Part shown: positions 1 through 12,416 of the stretch, in pieces
How the letters are laid out: each line of letters begins with the position of its first letter
Position numbering within the stretch: the stretch's first letter is position 1
From: Lunularia cruciata
Taxonomy: Eukaryota; Streptophyta; Marchantiopsida; Lunulariales; Lunulariaceae
Direction: 5' to 3'
Assembly (NCBI GenBank): GCA_948567375.1
Contig: OX419758.1
Coordinates: 49,419,001 to 49,483,000, forward strand
DNA: 64,000 nt
Notes under the pieces: generated by a model
Seen by the model: the letters and a program-made list of their open reading frames with translations, nothing else
Database searches by the model: none
What the model was told of the DNA's origin: nothing
Made by a program: the position numbers and the translations under genes

Positions 1-1380
1 AAATGTCTCACTTTAACTATAAAGGAAAAGATACTACCTTCTAGATGCACTTTTTGATTTCAAATTAATGGAAAATTAGAGATTAGAAGCTTAAATAAAT
101 TTTGAGATAAACCTTCAAACTCCCACAATCTTGGTGGCAATTGAATACTCTTGACACTTCGTTTTTTTTTAACTAAAACTATTTCATATCTACAAATGAA
201 TCAAAAGATATAACCCTCTAAATATACTGTCCTCTAATATACTACAAAAATATGAAACTATAGATACTCAAATGCTCATAACTTTTATCACACACCTTCA
301 AACTTTAAAATCTTGTCCTCAAAAGCACTTCAAAAGCAATATCTACTTAAGTAAATATCAATTGTTACAACCTTCCAGATGTAATCTAGTCAATACAAAA
401 AGATGTGAAATAGTAGATATTTCAAAGTCTCACAACTTTTAGCATACAACTTCAAACTACACAATCTTATGATTAATTTGAAACTCTTGTAAAGGTGTTC
501 TAACTAAGCAAGACTCAATTCTTAGAACATGTGAAGACAAAGTTACTACTGGCTAACTTTGCACCTTCCAACACCAAAATCTATCAAATGTTGTAGATTT
601 TATATCCTCATAACTTCCAGAAAACACCACCAACCTCTGCAATTCTTATTGCATTAGAAACCTCTCATTAAGATGTTTTGAACGAAACAAGGAACCTCCT
701 ATTTGAACTTTTTGGACCAAAGATTCAACTCTCTAGATATGCTTCCTTTATCACAAATTTCAAGCATCCATAATTTTTGGTACAAAATGTCTAACTCTAA
801 AATCTTAGTCTCAATTTAAAGCTTGTGAGAAAATTATTCAAATGAAATTAAAGTTACTACATTTGAATTTGTGAGTGCAAAGAAAGATCTCTCCAAGTGA
901 TGGTTCCTAAAACCCTTCAAATATGCGAACCCCATGCACTCAACCTCTCTCCTTCTAGAAACTCTCTTCTATCATAAAATTGGAAACCAAAATCTTCTAC
1001 TTTTGAAATTGAAAAGAAATATCAAAGCCCAAATGACCAAAGGAATAAGAAAGATAAAACATAATATAAGTCACAAACTGGTAGCCTAGCACAAACCTTA
1101 AAATCCACTCTTCAATGTGCATTGCTACTACACATAAGGACATCTCCCGTATAAAAGCTACTAGAGTATCCGCATTGGCAATCTGAAACATATCTGAAAC
1201 ACAAAAGACTCAAAGATGCAACATCACAAAAAGGCGACCGCGTAGGAAGGACGGGAAGGATGGGAAGACCCCATCGAGCCGTACAAGGGAGAGACAAAAA
1301 AGGTAACATAGGGCTAAGCCCCATGTTACCTTTGTTAAAAGTCTACAACTTCCTATATTTAAGCTATCGAACTCTACGAC

Positions 1381-1384
<4 letters not shown>

Positions 1385-1430
<46 letters not shown>
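1385..1430. repeat. (AT)n microsatellite
   Basis: About 23 uninterrupted AT/TA dinucleotides, seen directly. It is one of four dinucleotide arrays in the window. Confidence 0.97.
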
Positions 1431-1431
<1 letters not shown>

Positions 1432-2434
1432 CAAGTAACATAATAGATAAAACCGTCTTTTGTACGAATGTTACGCTACTGTTCTTCTTCGTCCATTGAT
1501 AAGAGAGTTCGATGCTTAGTTATCATTATAGTAATAGAAACTTAGAAAGTTGCAGGTAAATAATCTTATCCTCCATATACTAACACTAATATCTTGAAAT
1601 CTATTCTCAATATGCCTTTTGACTCTTTGGGATTTTAGCGCTTAAAATTTGTATTTAATTCTCTATTTTTCCTTAATCTTTAAAAATTACCATTTCTTTG
1701 ATTCAGGTAATCCAAATTTTAGTATTATAGAAAAGTACTATTGAGAAACATCTTTATACTCCTTATTCTTCTTCTTTTTACTAGACTTAGAAAATCTAAT
1801 TTGATTTAGACTTTGAAAAAACAATTACGTCAAGAGAAGGAGAGGTACGAGATTTTTATTAGTATAGTTCAATCACTCTCGAGGTTTACCAATTGTTCAT
1901 TAAAATGATCATTTTTACTCTCCAGTATCGAATAAATTGATTACAAGTAGATTATGACTTACTTAGCTTGATTGAGGAATCCTTTTTCAATGTGATTTAT
2001 TGAACGCTTTTTACTCTCCCATGTAGCATAAATTTATTACGAGAAGATTCTGTAAGTTACTTTGCTCGATTGAAAAATCCTTTTTCAGTGTTATTGTTGA
2101 TTATTCAATCTTTTTTTAATGTAGTTATTATATTTATGAACTCAAAACCATAATCTTCTCGATTTCAAATAACTTAATTTAAAAATATCTATTTCCTTTC
2201 TAAGTCTTCATAAAATATCCATGGAAATTTTGGGTGATAATTATTCTTATAATATAGATTTTCCAAATTCTAAATTGTAACTTTAATAGAGAACTTAAAT
2301 TCTTTAGTGTCTAACCAGTGTACTGTTTCGTTGAGTATGGGATTTCCTTAAAGATAGACCCCTCCAATTAGGCAATTTCTGATTCGAACCAATGTTTCTA
2401 TGTACACTAAGCTATACAATTGCACGTCAGACAA

Positions 2435-2470
2435 CACTCAAAAGGTGACTTTTCAGTCACCGTTTGAGTG
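2435..2470. repeat. Short inverted repeat (hairpin)
   Basis: Left arm CACTCAAA-a-GGTGAC and right arm GTCACC-g-TTTGAGTG pair over 14 positions with one mismatch, around a TTTTCA loop. No flanking gene or terminator context is visible. Confidence 0.75.
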
Positions 2471-3179
2471 AACATGAGATGGACTCAATCTTTCTAATAA
2501 GCGATTTACTTTGAATATACTTGTGACAAACCGGATGGAATACATAATTTATGAAACTGAAATTTGCCTTCTGTCCCGATTTCGATATGATCACTTAAAT
2601 TGTGCTGTTAATTCTTCTATTGCAAACAAAATTCCTCAACCTATTGACTATAAGTAAACTCATTAATTAGACCCTTCCTTGGAACAGGCACACTAGCCAA
2701 AGCACGAGATCAGTCCATGCCGTTAACATCCACACCTAGTTTCCCGAAATGTGGGCAAAACGTTCATACTAAGCTGTTTGTTCTTGCAAAAGAAACCCGG
2801 CTTTAAAACAAGAACCGTCTGATCTTCACCACAGACGTGTTAGATGACCACAATCACCAATTATTTGGTTTGCGAAAACATACATTGACTGTCCAACGTC
2901 CAAGATCCCTTATTAATAAGTTATCGGCAACATGAATGTATTGGTGCTATTATCACATTTTCTTCAGATCTTGCTCCAGATCCGGCAAGTACAGTTGATG
3001 GCAGTTTCTCCAATCTCAAGAAGCACTCCAAAATTACGCAATTGACTACTGGCTGACGTGTCAAGCCTTTGAAAAATACCATCCACAACTCTCTGCATCT
3101 ATTGGGATCCTATTCTACACACGCTGCAGCCCAGACGAGTACGTATGTTATCGGAAAATGAATTACTGCAATCTCTTTG

Positions 3180-5506
3180 CTAGTCAACATGTTGGAAACC
3201 AGGAAGAAGTGAAGTCAGAAAGCCGACTACGATCATCTGCACCTCCTTAAAAAATCCCCACCAATTCGGGTTTGGAGGTGCTTGCCCTGCCCCATCATTG
3301 CCCAGTCTATCAGGAGGTCCTTCGCCTTGACCTACAACGCCTTCCTGTGCAGCCATACCAAGAGGAGCTTCTCTATCATCCACAACGGCAGCTGCCGGAC
3401 GAGCTTCTCTGCCATCTTCCTGGGGTGCTCCACCTACCTCCCGATGTTGGGCACCTGATCCACAACACAAGTAAATCTGACTACTAAGTCCCAATGAACT
3501 GCAGCTAGTCCTTTAACTCAATAAACCAGGAGAAACAATACAGGTATCTATGGTAGTCGTTGGAGAAGTCCACAGACAGAGATGCTCAAAGATAAAGAGG
3601 ACAAAGATATTTTCACTGTAGGATGCTTTTTCACTGGACAGAATCAGAGAGATGTTCAGCCGTGACAAAAAGAGATGGTATGTACTACTTACCTTCGGGA
3701 ACTGGAAGGGGCTGCTGAGGTGGCATCATGGCACGCTGAGCACTTTGAGAGACCCAGCGGAGTACTGGAGCAAGAGCTCCTGTTTGATACCTGGCAATCC
3801 AAAAGCACGTTTTCAAAATTGAGGCAGTTCTAAGGATCCGGATAATGTCCGATTTACTCACTTGAAAGCACATTAAATACCATGTGGGAATGATAACGGG
3901 TAAAGAGTGCGTCATAAGGCACTCCAGTATTCCTCTCTGCATAAGAGGTGAGATCCATTAAAGGGTACGAGTATGTGATTCTGTTTTCGGAGTGAAATAT
4001 CAGCCTACCACATGGATACATCCAGTTCAGGCAACGAAGCAAGTTTCAGCTGAAAAATTAGGTGGCTTTACTCACAGATAAACGATACCCGCAAGTAGCA
4101 ACAGCAGCATGAGTCTATCTTTCGACCCATCTTGATTGAATACAAAAACGACGACAGCAAGCTTAAGGATGAGTAGCAGGTCGACTTGGAACCCCACTCT
4201 GAATCTCCGGACCACTCTTTGATTATCAGCCCTCCCGCCAGCTACAGCTCCTCGAAGACCAGGTTGGCGTTGGCGGAGACCATCCGGGCCGGCAGCATCA
4301 CGTCCATCCCCCGGACCAGCTCTACCACCCTCCATTGGGCCCCCAGCAGGAGAGGTGCCAGCTGCTTGTCCGTCAGACCCTGATGGTGGTGCTGCTCTGC
4401 GACAGTATCAGAAATACGAATGATGTTATTACTCCACTTGCATGATACTTATCTCTACGAGGAGCACGAGTAAGTTATTGTGGAAAGACAGAATCTGCAG
4501 CTCGAAGGGAAGTAAACAAACAGGGTCCAGAATACACCTCAAGACGAGAATGCACAAGGTTTATTTCTGCTTACGGTGGCATGTTGAAAGATAACGGAGT
4601 AAAAACCCCTTGGGGAACGCCCCCCATCGGTCCAAACATTGGCATGATGGGAACAGCGAAAATTCCGCCCTGATATGTACGTTGGTCATGACTAGGGGCT
4701 TGAAAAAAAGCGGGAAATGGTGCGGGTAACAAGACCGGAACCAGTGGGGGTGCCCCTAGAGAGCCGAAGTCAAAGCCTGCACCTGGTATCGATGGATTCA
4801 TTGGCCAAGTCTCCTCAAAAGGCATCTAAACATTTTGCAGAGAATAAAATTCAGTACGGTGATTCCCGGAAGGAAACCCAGAGATACCACTATTGGCACT
4901 ATATATGCTCACATATTAGACTCGTAACTACTGTCTAGCATCTCAAGACCTGAACTTTCCCAACATGATATACATGATTTTAAGAAAAGCCTCCATGGAA
5001 ATGCTCGAGAGACCTAATAAGGAGTACCAGCGCGGATAAGAGAAACACGGTAAGGTCGAGGTATTAATAATCAACTCGTGTAGATCTTCAAGGTAATTAC
5101 AAGGAACCCAATATGGATAGAATGAGGATGGCAAGAGTACGAGGACGACAACTAACAGCACAATAAGGAAATGGACTTAGAAAAAAGAAACTGAAGAAAT
5201 TTGCTGCAAAATTAGCGCTAGATTATCGCTGAGTCAGTTTCTCACTGGCAAGAGTCCACGAGAGAGCCCGTCTAGACCCATGAAGAGCCCTGCAGTAGCG
5301 GTATTCCCACCGCCAATCTTTTCAGAGACAGACGGCTCCTGCGTCGAGCAAGATGCATCTGCTGCCAAATTACCACTGCTCGACGCTCCAGAGTTGAGCT
5401 TATTCATATTTCCTCCACGGCAATCATCGCACGCAGCATCCCCTTTTTGACCGTCCCCATCCCCTGTCCGCAAACTCTCTGCAGTAGAGGTCTCACCGTC
5501 GACCAT
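3180..5506 (-). CDS. HERP-like plant transmembrane protein (5 exons, 401 aa)
   Basis: Exons on the minus strand are 5246-5506, 4575-4825, 4076-4396, 3693-3790 and 3180-3454. Every intron is GT-AG, the phases join, and the sum is exactly 402 codons including TAG. The start ATG sits in a GCCATGG context. Residues 1-87 are Ser/Gly/Asp-rich. A Pro/Phe/Met-rich stretch follows, then a Gly-rich linker. Next comes 'NQRVVRRF', a hydrophobic helix pair (LLLILKLAVVVFVF, then LMLLLLLAGIVYL after 'NQDGSKDR'), 'YQTGALAPVLRWVSQ', and a C-terminal 'NWWGFFKEVQMIVVGFLTSL' segment. This layout matches the C-terminal half of HERP (HERPUD), an ER membrane protein of the unfolded-protein response and ER-associated degradation, and uncharacterised plant relatives. 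I see no ubiquitin-like domain at the N-terminus. A role in ER quality control is inference from the family; the exon model is strong. Confidence 0.78.
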
Positions 5507-8173
5507 GGCTTCAAAATTTCCTCAAAATTTCCTCTAAATATACGCAGATCCTCTCCAGTCTTTAAAACTTAAAAACATCGTCAGGTAGCAACCCTACTCC
5601 GAGAGTTCGAAGCAAGATCAGTCGACGAAATTTCGATGTCCATCAATCACCAAGGGGTGTGATCCGGATCTTCATCCACTCCTAAACCCCAACAGCTTTT
5701 TCTTCATCCCCGAGTTCATATAATCTCCACAGCAATTTTCGGGAACCGAGGATCGATCTTGGAAACATGTAGCGTGGCTCTGAGACCACTCTCGAGGACC
5801 AAAAGTATCCAACCAGACCCTTCGTTTCCTGGTTGTCAGCCTGATTGTGTCCCGAAGGATCCTTCCTCTAGTACAAACTCAACGCCTAGGAAGAAAGCCC
5901 AAAGCCAATTATCTTTTCGTCCAGATCTTATGGGACGGCGCTTATGAAAAAGCACTATTTGCGGACGGAAAATAATAATTTCTAACTCCAAATGCGACTC
6001 TCACATAGTATGCATATGCGGGCTACTCTGGAATTCGAGGCAATGTAAAGTAGCAACATTTGGAAAGCAATTACATGATGGGATATTGGTGCAATATCAT
6101 AAAGCCCACTGCTTTCACTATACTTTGTTACATCAACGAAGAGATATAGTGTTGATTTTGATTAGATGTCATAGATGTGTGATGAAGTTTCTCTTATTTA
6201 AATGGTACATTATAGAGTCATGATCAAGAAACTGTCGAAAACCGATATTCATCGGCTCAGAATTATTTAAAGAACAAAAGGAATTCGAGCTTTTGGAGAA
6301 AATAAAATTTAAACAAGAATTGATTTGAAAACATACCCTAAACATTGAAGAGTAAAGGAACATATGTGGAACTAAATCAAGATTAATCTGTTACTCTAAT
6401 TGTGTGAAAAGCACACATCTAGTAATATATACTTTTAATATATATTTACTTTATATTCTTGGACTTTTCTTCCAAAGCTATAATCAAAATTCAATCTACT
6501 TCCAACATAGACCATCTAATAAAGAAATATACATAGTAAAAAATGTATTTAAAATATATGATATAAAATATATTCATAAAATAATTATTAAAGGAATTAA
6601 TATTATTATCATTAAACTATAAAAATCATTCTTACCAAATTTATGCCCAATAATAATATCTCATAAGATCTAACATTTCCTTTAAAATTATACAAATATT
6701 TTAAAATATTTTTGCAAATAAAATGTATAAGAAATGGGTCTTTTCATTAGTATTTATCCAAAATCTACAATAAAACCATTCAAAAATCAAATAAAACAAT
6801 TAATCTATATACTATAGTAAAAGAAATTTGTCATATGTGAAATTTTTACAATGCAAAGAAGGTTAGGTAAATTAAAACAATAGAATTTAATAGGCATATG
6901 TAATTTTAGTGGGAAAAAAGTGTGTTATTTTGTAAGTATATTTGTGACTATTTAATTTATCCTTCAGTAATTGTCAACTAATACTGTAGTATATCATATT
7001 TATTACACCTAAAATATACTACTTACATTAGAAACCACTTTTTATTTTCCTCTTGACTCAAACTCCAAATAACTATAGAAAAAATATTATTGGATGTTGT
7101 CTGTTTGCTTTGAGGAGGTACTATTCATGATAATCAAAGAGGCAAAAGTTGCACAAAAATATTTATCAATGTTTTCTTATAGATAAATGAATAGAAATAA
7201 AATTTATCTGGATTTTATTATATTAAATTATTTCTTTAAAGCATTAATTTAATACATTTGGATACTAAATTGAATTTATAATACCTTGAATATATTGATT
7301 CATTAAAAGTGTAAGCTTTTCCCTTAAATTGATTCAAGAAGATAGAACTTCTAGTAGGAGAGAAGGGAAGATCTAGTTTGTATAGTTGTGGTAATTACCA
7401 TGCACATACATTGTGGTGGTAGTTACTCTTGAATCGACTTTAGGAGTTTAATATCGAATTTTTTATGTATAATATTTCATTGAGAATAATTTGTCAATTA
7501 AACCGTTAAATTTTTAATTTAATTCTAATATAATCCATAGAAACTATTATAGGTAAATTTAGGTAATTCTAAAAAATTGAAGGGTTGGATAATAAATTTA
7601 ATAAATTTAATAAATCAACTATATTTTGCACACATTTTAAAATAAAATATTTTAAAACCTGATTACATAACTTATTTTTTATTATATATAGCATAAGATA
7701 TTATATAATATTTGAGTTGCATAAGATAATATTTAAAAAATTCATCATATATACTGTAAATAATATATAAGATGGTAAATATATAATTTTAAATTATGGT
7801 GAAAATAATTATAAAACTCTCTAATTATACTCCAATATATTGTCTAGACTAAGTCTAACTTTTAAATGACATTTAATTTCAAACTAATACAAACTAACCA
7901 AAACTAAAATGAAAAGAATTTTCTATATTCATGGTGATTGAAGATCAGCAATAATTCATCATTTCCTTTAGATGTAAATATATTTTCAAATAAAATTATA
8001 ATTTATATTAATGATATAGTTTAATGATACATAATAATAGAAACTAAATATCATTGCAAAAATATTCAAAGAGTTAAAAGGTATAAAACAAAATACAAGT
8101 CACTTAGTATAAACCCAAGAATTTATATGAATTTGCAATGTACATCACTCACTAAAGCCCTAATGTAGGTGCA

Positions 8174-8176
<3 letters not shown>
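5507..8176. other. Upstream region of the HERP-like gene and AT-rich DNA
   Basis: From 5,507 to about 6,000 the base composition is balanced and probably holds the promoter and 5' untranslated region of the minus-strand gene. I cannot point to a convincing TATA box. From about 6,150 on it is very AT-rich, with no open frame that resembles a protein. Confidence 0.5.

Positions 8177-8250
<74 letters not shown>
8177..8250. repeat. (AT)n microsatellite
   Basis: About 37 uninterrupted AT dinucleotides, seen directly, in a gene-free AT-rich stretch. Confidence 0.97.
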
Positions 8251-8253
<3 letters not shown>

Positions 8254-8836
8254 AAACTAAACTACATAGGATGTACAATAAAAACAAAATGCTCATCTTT
8301 AGTTTGAACTAAAACGTAAAATAGGGTGTTTTAATAATAGCTTTTTGGCCTCCCATAAATGTACTGTTTGTTTTTTTATGGGTATGAATGAAGAGGTACT
8401 TGATACTTTTACAAACATAAACCCATAGATGTCAGATATTTATGGGTATTGACACATAGCTTTCCTTGGATTACGGGTGATCACATAAATATTAATTATC
8501 ACATGACCTTTGCATTAATAACCTAACATTTGTGAGATTATGATAAATTTGAATCCTTGACATAGATCATGAGTTGAGTTCTATTTAGTGAGTGAAATTG
8601 TAGTGTCAACTAAGGGGAGATTACGGGATGACAAGTTGAAATTAGTGAGTAAAACTATGAAGTGCTTGAGGAGAGAGGAGAGTCAAGTAGCAAGAACTTG
8701 AGTGCATTGGAGAGATGAACTCTCCATTTGGCAAGTGGCAAGAATTCTTAAGAAAGATGTGTTCTCCTTTAGGTCTTGGGCTTGGGATTATTAACGTGGT
8801 CTGCATTAGTATCCAGAAGGAGTTGACCAAAAAAAA

Positions 8837-9472
8837 TTGAAAGGTGTATGCAGAGTAAGCGTACAAAGTGGTAAGGTGAGCTTGTTGGGAATAACGATAA
8901 TGATCATGATTTTTGGGAATTTGATGAGTTTATGGATGAGAATGAATGGGGTCTACACTATTCTTGTATTGGGGAAGGGAATTTACTTTTATGATGTTGG
9001 AACTTTGCACATTCTTATGTTATTTGGTTTGAATGCATGTACATGGGTTGCCAAAGTGAAATTATCTCCATGTTTAAAAAAAAATGTGGATCCACTTCCC
9101 TTTAAACAATTGATGTCTTTTTATACTTTCGTGTGGATCTAACTTGCAATAGCACTTGACCAATTTAGGCACAATGGGAACGGTGGATGTATAGCAAGGT
9201 ACTAGTTTATGGGGTATTAGCTTTGGATACACCACATGAGATGCTTTGCCATGATATGATATGTTTAAAGAAATCATCCTTTTGGAAGGATTTGAATCCA
9301 CAAGGAGCCAGTGATTCATTTATGCACCACCAATATCTATTGGGCAATTCCAAATATGTCTCCATGAGCCATTTGGTACCCTTGTTTAAAGTGATGTCTA
9401 ACTTTGATCTACTTGTAAACAAGAGCACTCAACAAAAACATAATGCTCATCCTCAACTTTGCACATAAAACA
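8837..9472 (+). pseudogene. Decayed Harbinger/PIF-like transposase fragment
   Basis: Two short plus-strand frames (8837-9142 and 9187-9468) are all that remain. The second contains 'HQYLLGNSKYVSMSHLVPLF' followed by an Asn/Gln-rich segment. This resembles the 'YLLGDSGY...LMTPF' block and downstream region of Harbinger/PIF (DDE_Tnp_4) nucleases, with Asp replaced by Asn. A 'THEM'-type segment upstream, in a shifted frame, may correspond to the family's GS.HD motif. The unrelated minus-strand fragment near 57,600 shares the same block. The gene is broken by frameshifts, and its 3' end is cut by the solo LTR that starts at 9485. Assignment rests on one motif block, so confidence is moderate. Confidence 0.45.
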
Positions 9473-9484
9473 CAACATGCAAAG

Positions 9485-10218
9485 TGTAATACCAAGAGCT
9501 AGCCATGTGATCTAGATGTGAAATTTGGTTTGGTAACATCTGGAATGATGTTATACATGATGGTCAAAATAGATCAGATAGAAGTATCACCAAAAGAGTA
9601 CTTCTACTAATAGGGCAGAAACCAAAATAGACTTGAGAACCTTAGAACCAATAGCTAGACATATGATTTAAAGGTGTGAACTGGGTTGGTAACATCTGGA
9701 AGGATGTTACACATGATGAACTAAACAGATCAGAAAGAGGTATCACCAAAAGGGGACTTCTACTAATAGAGTAGGGATTGAAATATGCCTGAAATCTTTG
9801 AAGGCAATTTCGGAGCCTAAACAAATGAATTAGGCCTCGAAAATGTGCAGATTCCCCCCCCAATGGAGGAAAGGCTGGCCTTCCCTTCCCCCTGCTTTGT
9901 CTTGTTGAGAACTTTCCAACGGTACCTTACGTGATTCTGAGATTCCTACAAGAAGATCCCCTAAAAGATTCCCTCCGGTCAAAGCTTGTTTGACCAACCA
10001 GATAGGACCTAGACCAGACATGTCACCCATCCAAGTAAGTAATCCAAGGGTGGAGCTTGCTGACATGTCACCTATCTATGTCCCTAATCCTATGGTGGAG
10101 CTTCCTTGGAGGAGATCCTCTTTGTCTATATAATAAAGAGAAGGTGCTCCATTGGGGCATCGGATGTTTGAGTGTGCAATTTGTGTTTTCTCTCTTCTCT
10201 TGTCCTCAGAGTATTACA
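9485..10218 (+). mobile_element. Solo LTR, 738-bp chromovirus LTR family, with perfect target duplication
   Basis: The 734-bp unit begins TGTAATACC and ends GTATTACA (TG...CA termini). It is flanked by the identical 5-bp sequence CAAAG at 9480-9484 and 10219-10223. It is closely related to the LTRs at 10533-10887, 24531-25268 and 51315-52010. No internal region follows, so it is a solo LTR left by recombination between two LTRs of one element. Confidence 0.92.
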
Positions 10219-10532
10219 CAAAGCCACATGTAGTGATTTATATGCAACCATTGTCCTTGTTCTACTTAGTCTATGAGAGTTGGTCCTATATTGAGCAATG
10301 ACATGTCTAAATGAAATAGAACTCCTAGCTAACATATAATCTTGCTCACAATATAACAACATAAGATTTACAAATTGTTGATAGAACATTATCTTGGTGC
10401 CACATCATAGGAAACATAAAAATTGCTCCTTGATCATCCTTGTATATGTGGAATGTTCTTGATCAACATTGTAGGTTGGAATTCATTGCACTACAAGAGG
10501 ATTTGTTCACAACTTCTTTGCCTCTATGTCTC
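10219..10532. other. Host-side sequence between solo LTR and chromovirus (5' part of LINE ORF1 region)
   Basis: The last part of this stretch (about 10,440-10,532) is the left flank of the chromovirus insertion. When joined to 25,269 onwards it aligns with the reverse complement of about 26,930-27,000, which is the second LINE ORF1 copy. The first part has no recognised gene. Confidence 0.55.
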
Positions 10533-10887
10533 TATAATACCAAGAGCTAGGTGAGGCCTTGCTTTGTCTTGTCAAGAGCTTTCAACGGTACCTCACCCAC
10601 ATGATTCTAAGATTCCTATAGGAAGATTCCTTAAAAGATTCCCTATGGTCAAAGCTTAGTTGACCAACCAAATAGGACTAGGACTGACATGGCACCCATC
10701 CAAGTAAATAATCCAAGAGTGGAGCTTGCTGACATGTCACCTATTTGTGTGCCTAATCCTATGGTGGAGCTTCCTTGGAGGAGATCCTCTTTGTCTATAT
10801 AATAAAGAGAAGGTGCTCCTTTGGGGCATCAGATGATTGAATGTGAAATCTATGTTTTCTCTCTTCTCTTGTCCTCGGAGTATTACA
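10533..10887 (+). repeat. 5' LTR of chromovirus, internally deleted
   Basis: Starts TATAATACC (the expected G is changed to A) and ends TATTACA next to the primer-binding site. At 355 bp it is under half the 738 bp of the 3' LTR. The missing part lies between 'GAGCTA' and 'GCTTTG' near 10,547-10,560. Confidence 0.88.
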
Positions 10888-10888
10888 A

Positions 10889-10900
10889 TGGTATCAGAGC
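10889..10900 (+). promoter_or_regulatory. Primer-binding site (initiator tRNA-Met)
   Basis: TGGTATCAGAGC follows the 5' LTR by one base. This is the standard plant retrotransposon site complementary to the 3' end of initiator tRNA-Met. Confidence 0.95.
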
Positions 10901-11024
10901 AAGTATTTTAGTCCAAGAGAGTGGATCACTCCTCTTGGAAGAACACGAACTATTGAAACTAAGTAATTTGAGGTGAAGAACATAGAGTAATTGCTAGACT
11001 TAGGAAGGACTTTAGAGGGCAGAT

Positions 11025-11450
11025 GTGATGGATGCACTGGGAGGACAATTTCCCGCACCTAGCTTTCCATTCTTGAATCCATTCCATATCAAGTTTATGT
11101 ACATCCAACGTGAGCAAATGAGAGTATTGCTAGTTTATCACTTTGGAACAGAATTCATGGATAGGGTGATGAACTCACCAAACTTGATGATTGTGGTGGT
11201 ATACAACAGAGAGTAGGATTTGACAATCTACATTCTATTATGATGTTATAAATGTGAATGTACCAAATCCTCTCCTTTCAACACTCAAGTAGAAATTTGT
11301 TATGTAGTGAGACCAAAAGTGATGTTTAGAGATATTGTGGTTAGGAATTTTGGTGATGAGTATTATCAACAAGTGATAGCTTCTGAGGTCCCAATGGTAG
11401 TTCCGATAGTTCATTAGCCTTTTAGAGTGATCATATTGACTCTATATTGA
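11025..11450 (+). other. Open stretch in chromovirus leader, unidentified
   Basis: A 63-codon frame (11025-11216) and further open segments with few stops, such as 'FRDIVVRNFGDEYYQQV' near 11,320, lie between the primer-binding site and the gag ATG. I do not recognise a domain. It may be a decayed extra frame upstream of gag or captured sequence. Confidence 0.3.
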
Positions 11451-11483
11451 AATAGACATTAACAATTAAGTGTTGCAAGAACC

Positions 11484-11726
11484 ATGGATCCGCAATTGCA
11501 AGAAATGGTGCAAGGAATGCAAGGGATGTTGAATGAATTTCAAGAGATTAAGATGACCATGTAGACATTACAAAGTCAAGTGCAGATCCTCAAAAATAAT
11601 CAAGCAATGCAAGAAGAAGAGCCTTCTCAAAACCCAATACCCGTGACTGAAGTACATGGAGAGGCACTTGTACCTACGAACCCTGTCAACGATGAAGCCA
11701 CACTACTACTTTGGATGAAGAAGACC
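11484..11726 (+). pseudogene. Chromovirus gag, N-terminal part (interrupted)
   Basis: An ATG at 11484 (context ACCATGG) opens a Gln/Met-rich coiled-coil-like N-terminus (MDPQLQEMVQGMQGML...). One in-frame TAG follows near 11,562. The frame runs to 'LLLWMKKT' at 11,726, where the nested minus-strand element begins. The gag continues at 19,565 on the far side of that insertion. Gag forms the virus-like particle core in this family. Confidence 0.75.
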
Positions 11727-12416
11727 TGTGAGCCGGCCTGTCTCTCACTCAGGATGAACCTCTGATGGCTATTATGGTAGCGCAACATGGACTAAGAAGG
11801 CAAGGAACCCCAACTCCATCATACTCCTCCAAGGCAAACACTCCAAGACTCAAGACATTGTTCACTAGAGAACTCAATGAGAGAGATAGTTGCAAATGAA
11901 AGGATGATGAGTAACTCCTCACCCCTTGTTTATATACTTGTGAAATAGTTACATACCAAAGTTACTAATTACCGTAGTAACTCAAGTTACTAGACTAAAA
12001 GTCAAGTAAAGTCAAAAAGTAGAAAAGAATATCCATTCACATGGGCATATTCCCCTAAGCATGTGGTCTTATCTTGATCCAACCACTAAGTCAATGTATT
12101 CTTTCACATGGGCTATCCTTGGACTAAAGAAGAATCCAAAACAAAAAGGCTTGTGGGCCCAAGAGTTCTCAACTCTTTCCTCAAAGCCAAACACCTAGGA
12201 ATAATACCAAGTCAACACACTAAAATCCAAAATAGTGGTGCTCATCTTTCTACTTCCTCTAAAGTAAGGTCCCTTCTATCTTAGCTATGACTAACTTTAG
12301 CTAACCATGACTAACATAGAACCATCCTTTATCTCTATATAAATAATATCTCTTAAGTACTTGTAATACCAAGCTAAATATCACAATACCACACACATGC
12401 ACAAATGGGTGTTACA
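11727..12416 (-). repeat. 3' LTR of nested Ty3 element (690 bp)
   Basis: Nearly identical to 18875-19564. On the minus strand it starts TGTAACACCC, directly after the polypurine tract GTCCGGGGGTAAA. It encodes nothing recognisable. Confidence 0.93.

Larger units (their letters stand above)
1..3179. other. AT-rich intergenic DNA, no gene recognised
   Basis: This stretch is AT-rich and broken by stops in all frames. The short open frames near 1,000-1,500 run through an (AT)n array and have no recognisable protein content. The part next to 3,180 should hold the 3' untranslated region of the minus-strand gene that ends there, but I see no decisive polyadenylation signal. A hairpin at 2,435-2,470 is listed separately. 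Confidence 0.6.

Noticed and set aside
2360-2430. tRNA gene or SINE suggested by GGTTCGAATC on the minus strand near 2,390
   Set aside because: The B-box-like sequence has an A-box-like partner too close, and no cloverleaf can be drawn.
4186-4383. Open frame on the plus strand opposite the HERP-like exon 3
   Set aside because: It is the reverse of a GC-rich coding exon with supported splice sites on the minus strand; its content is low-complexity Ser/Pro.
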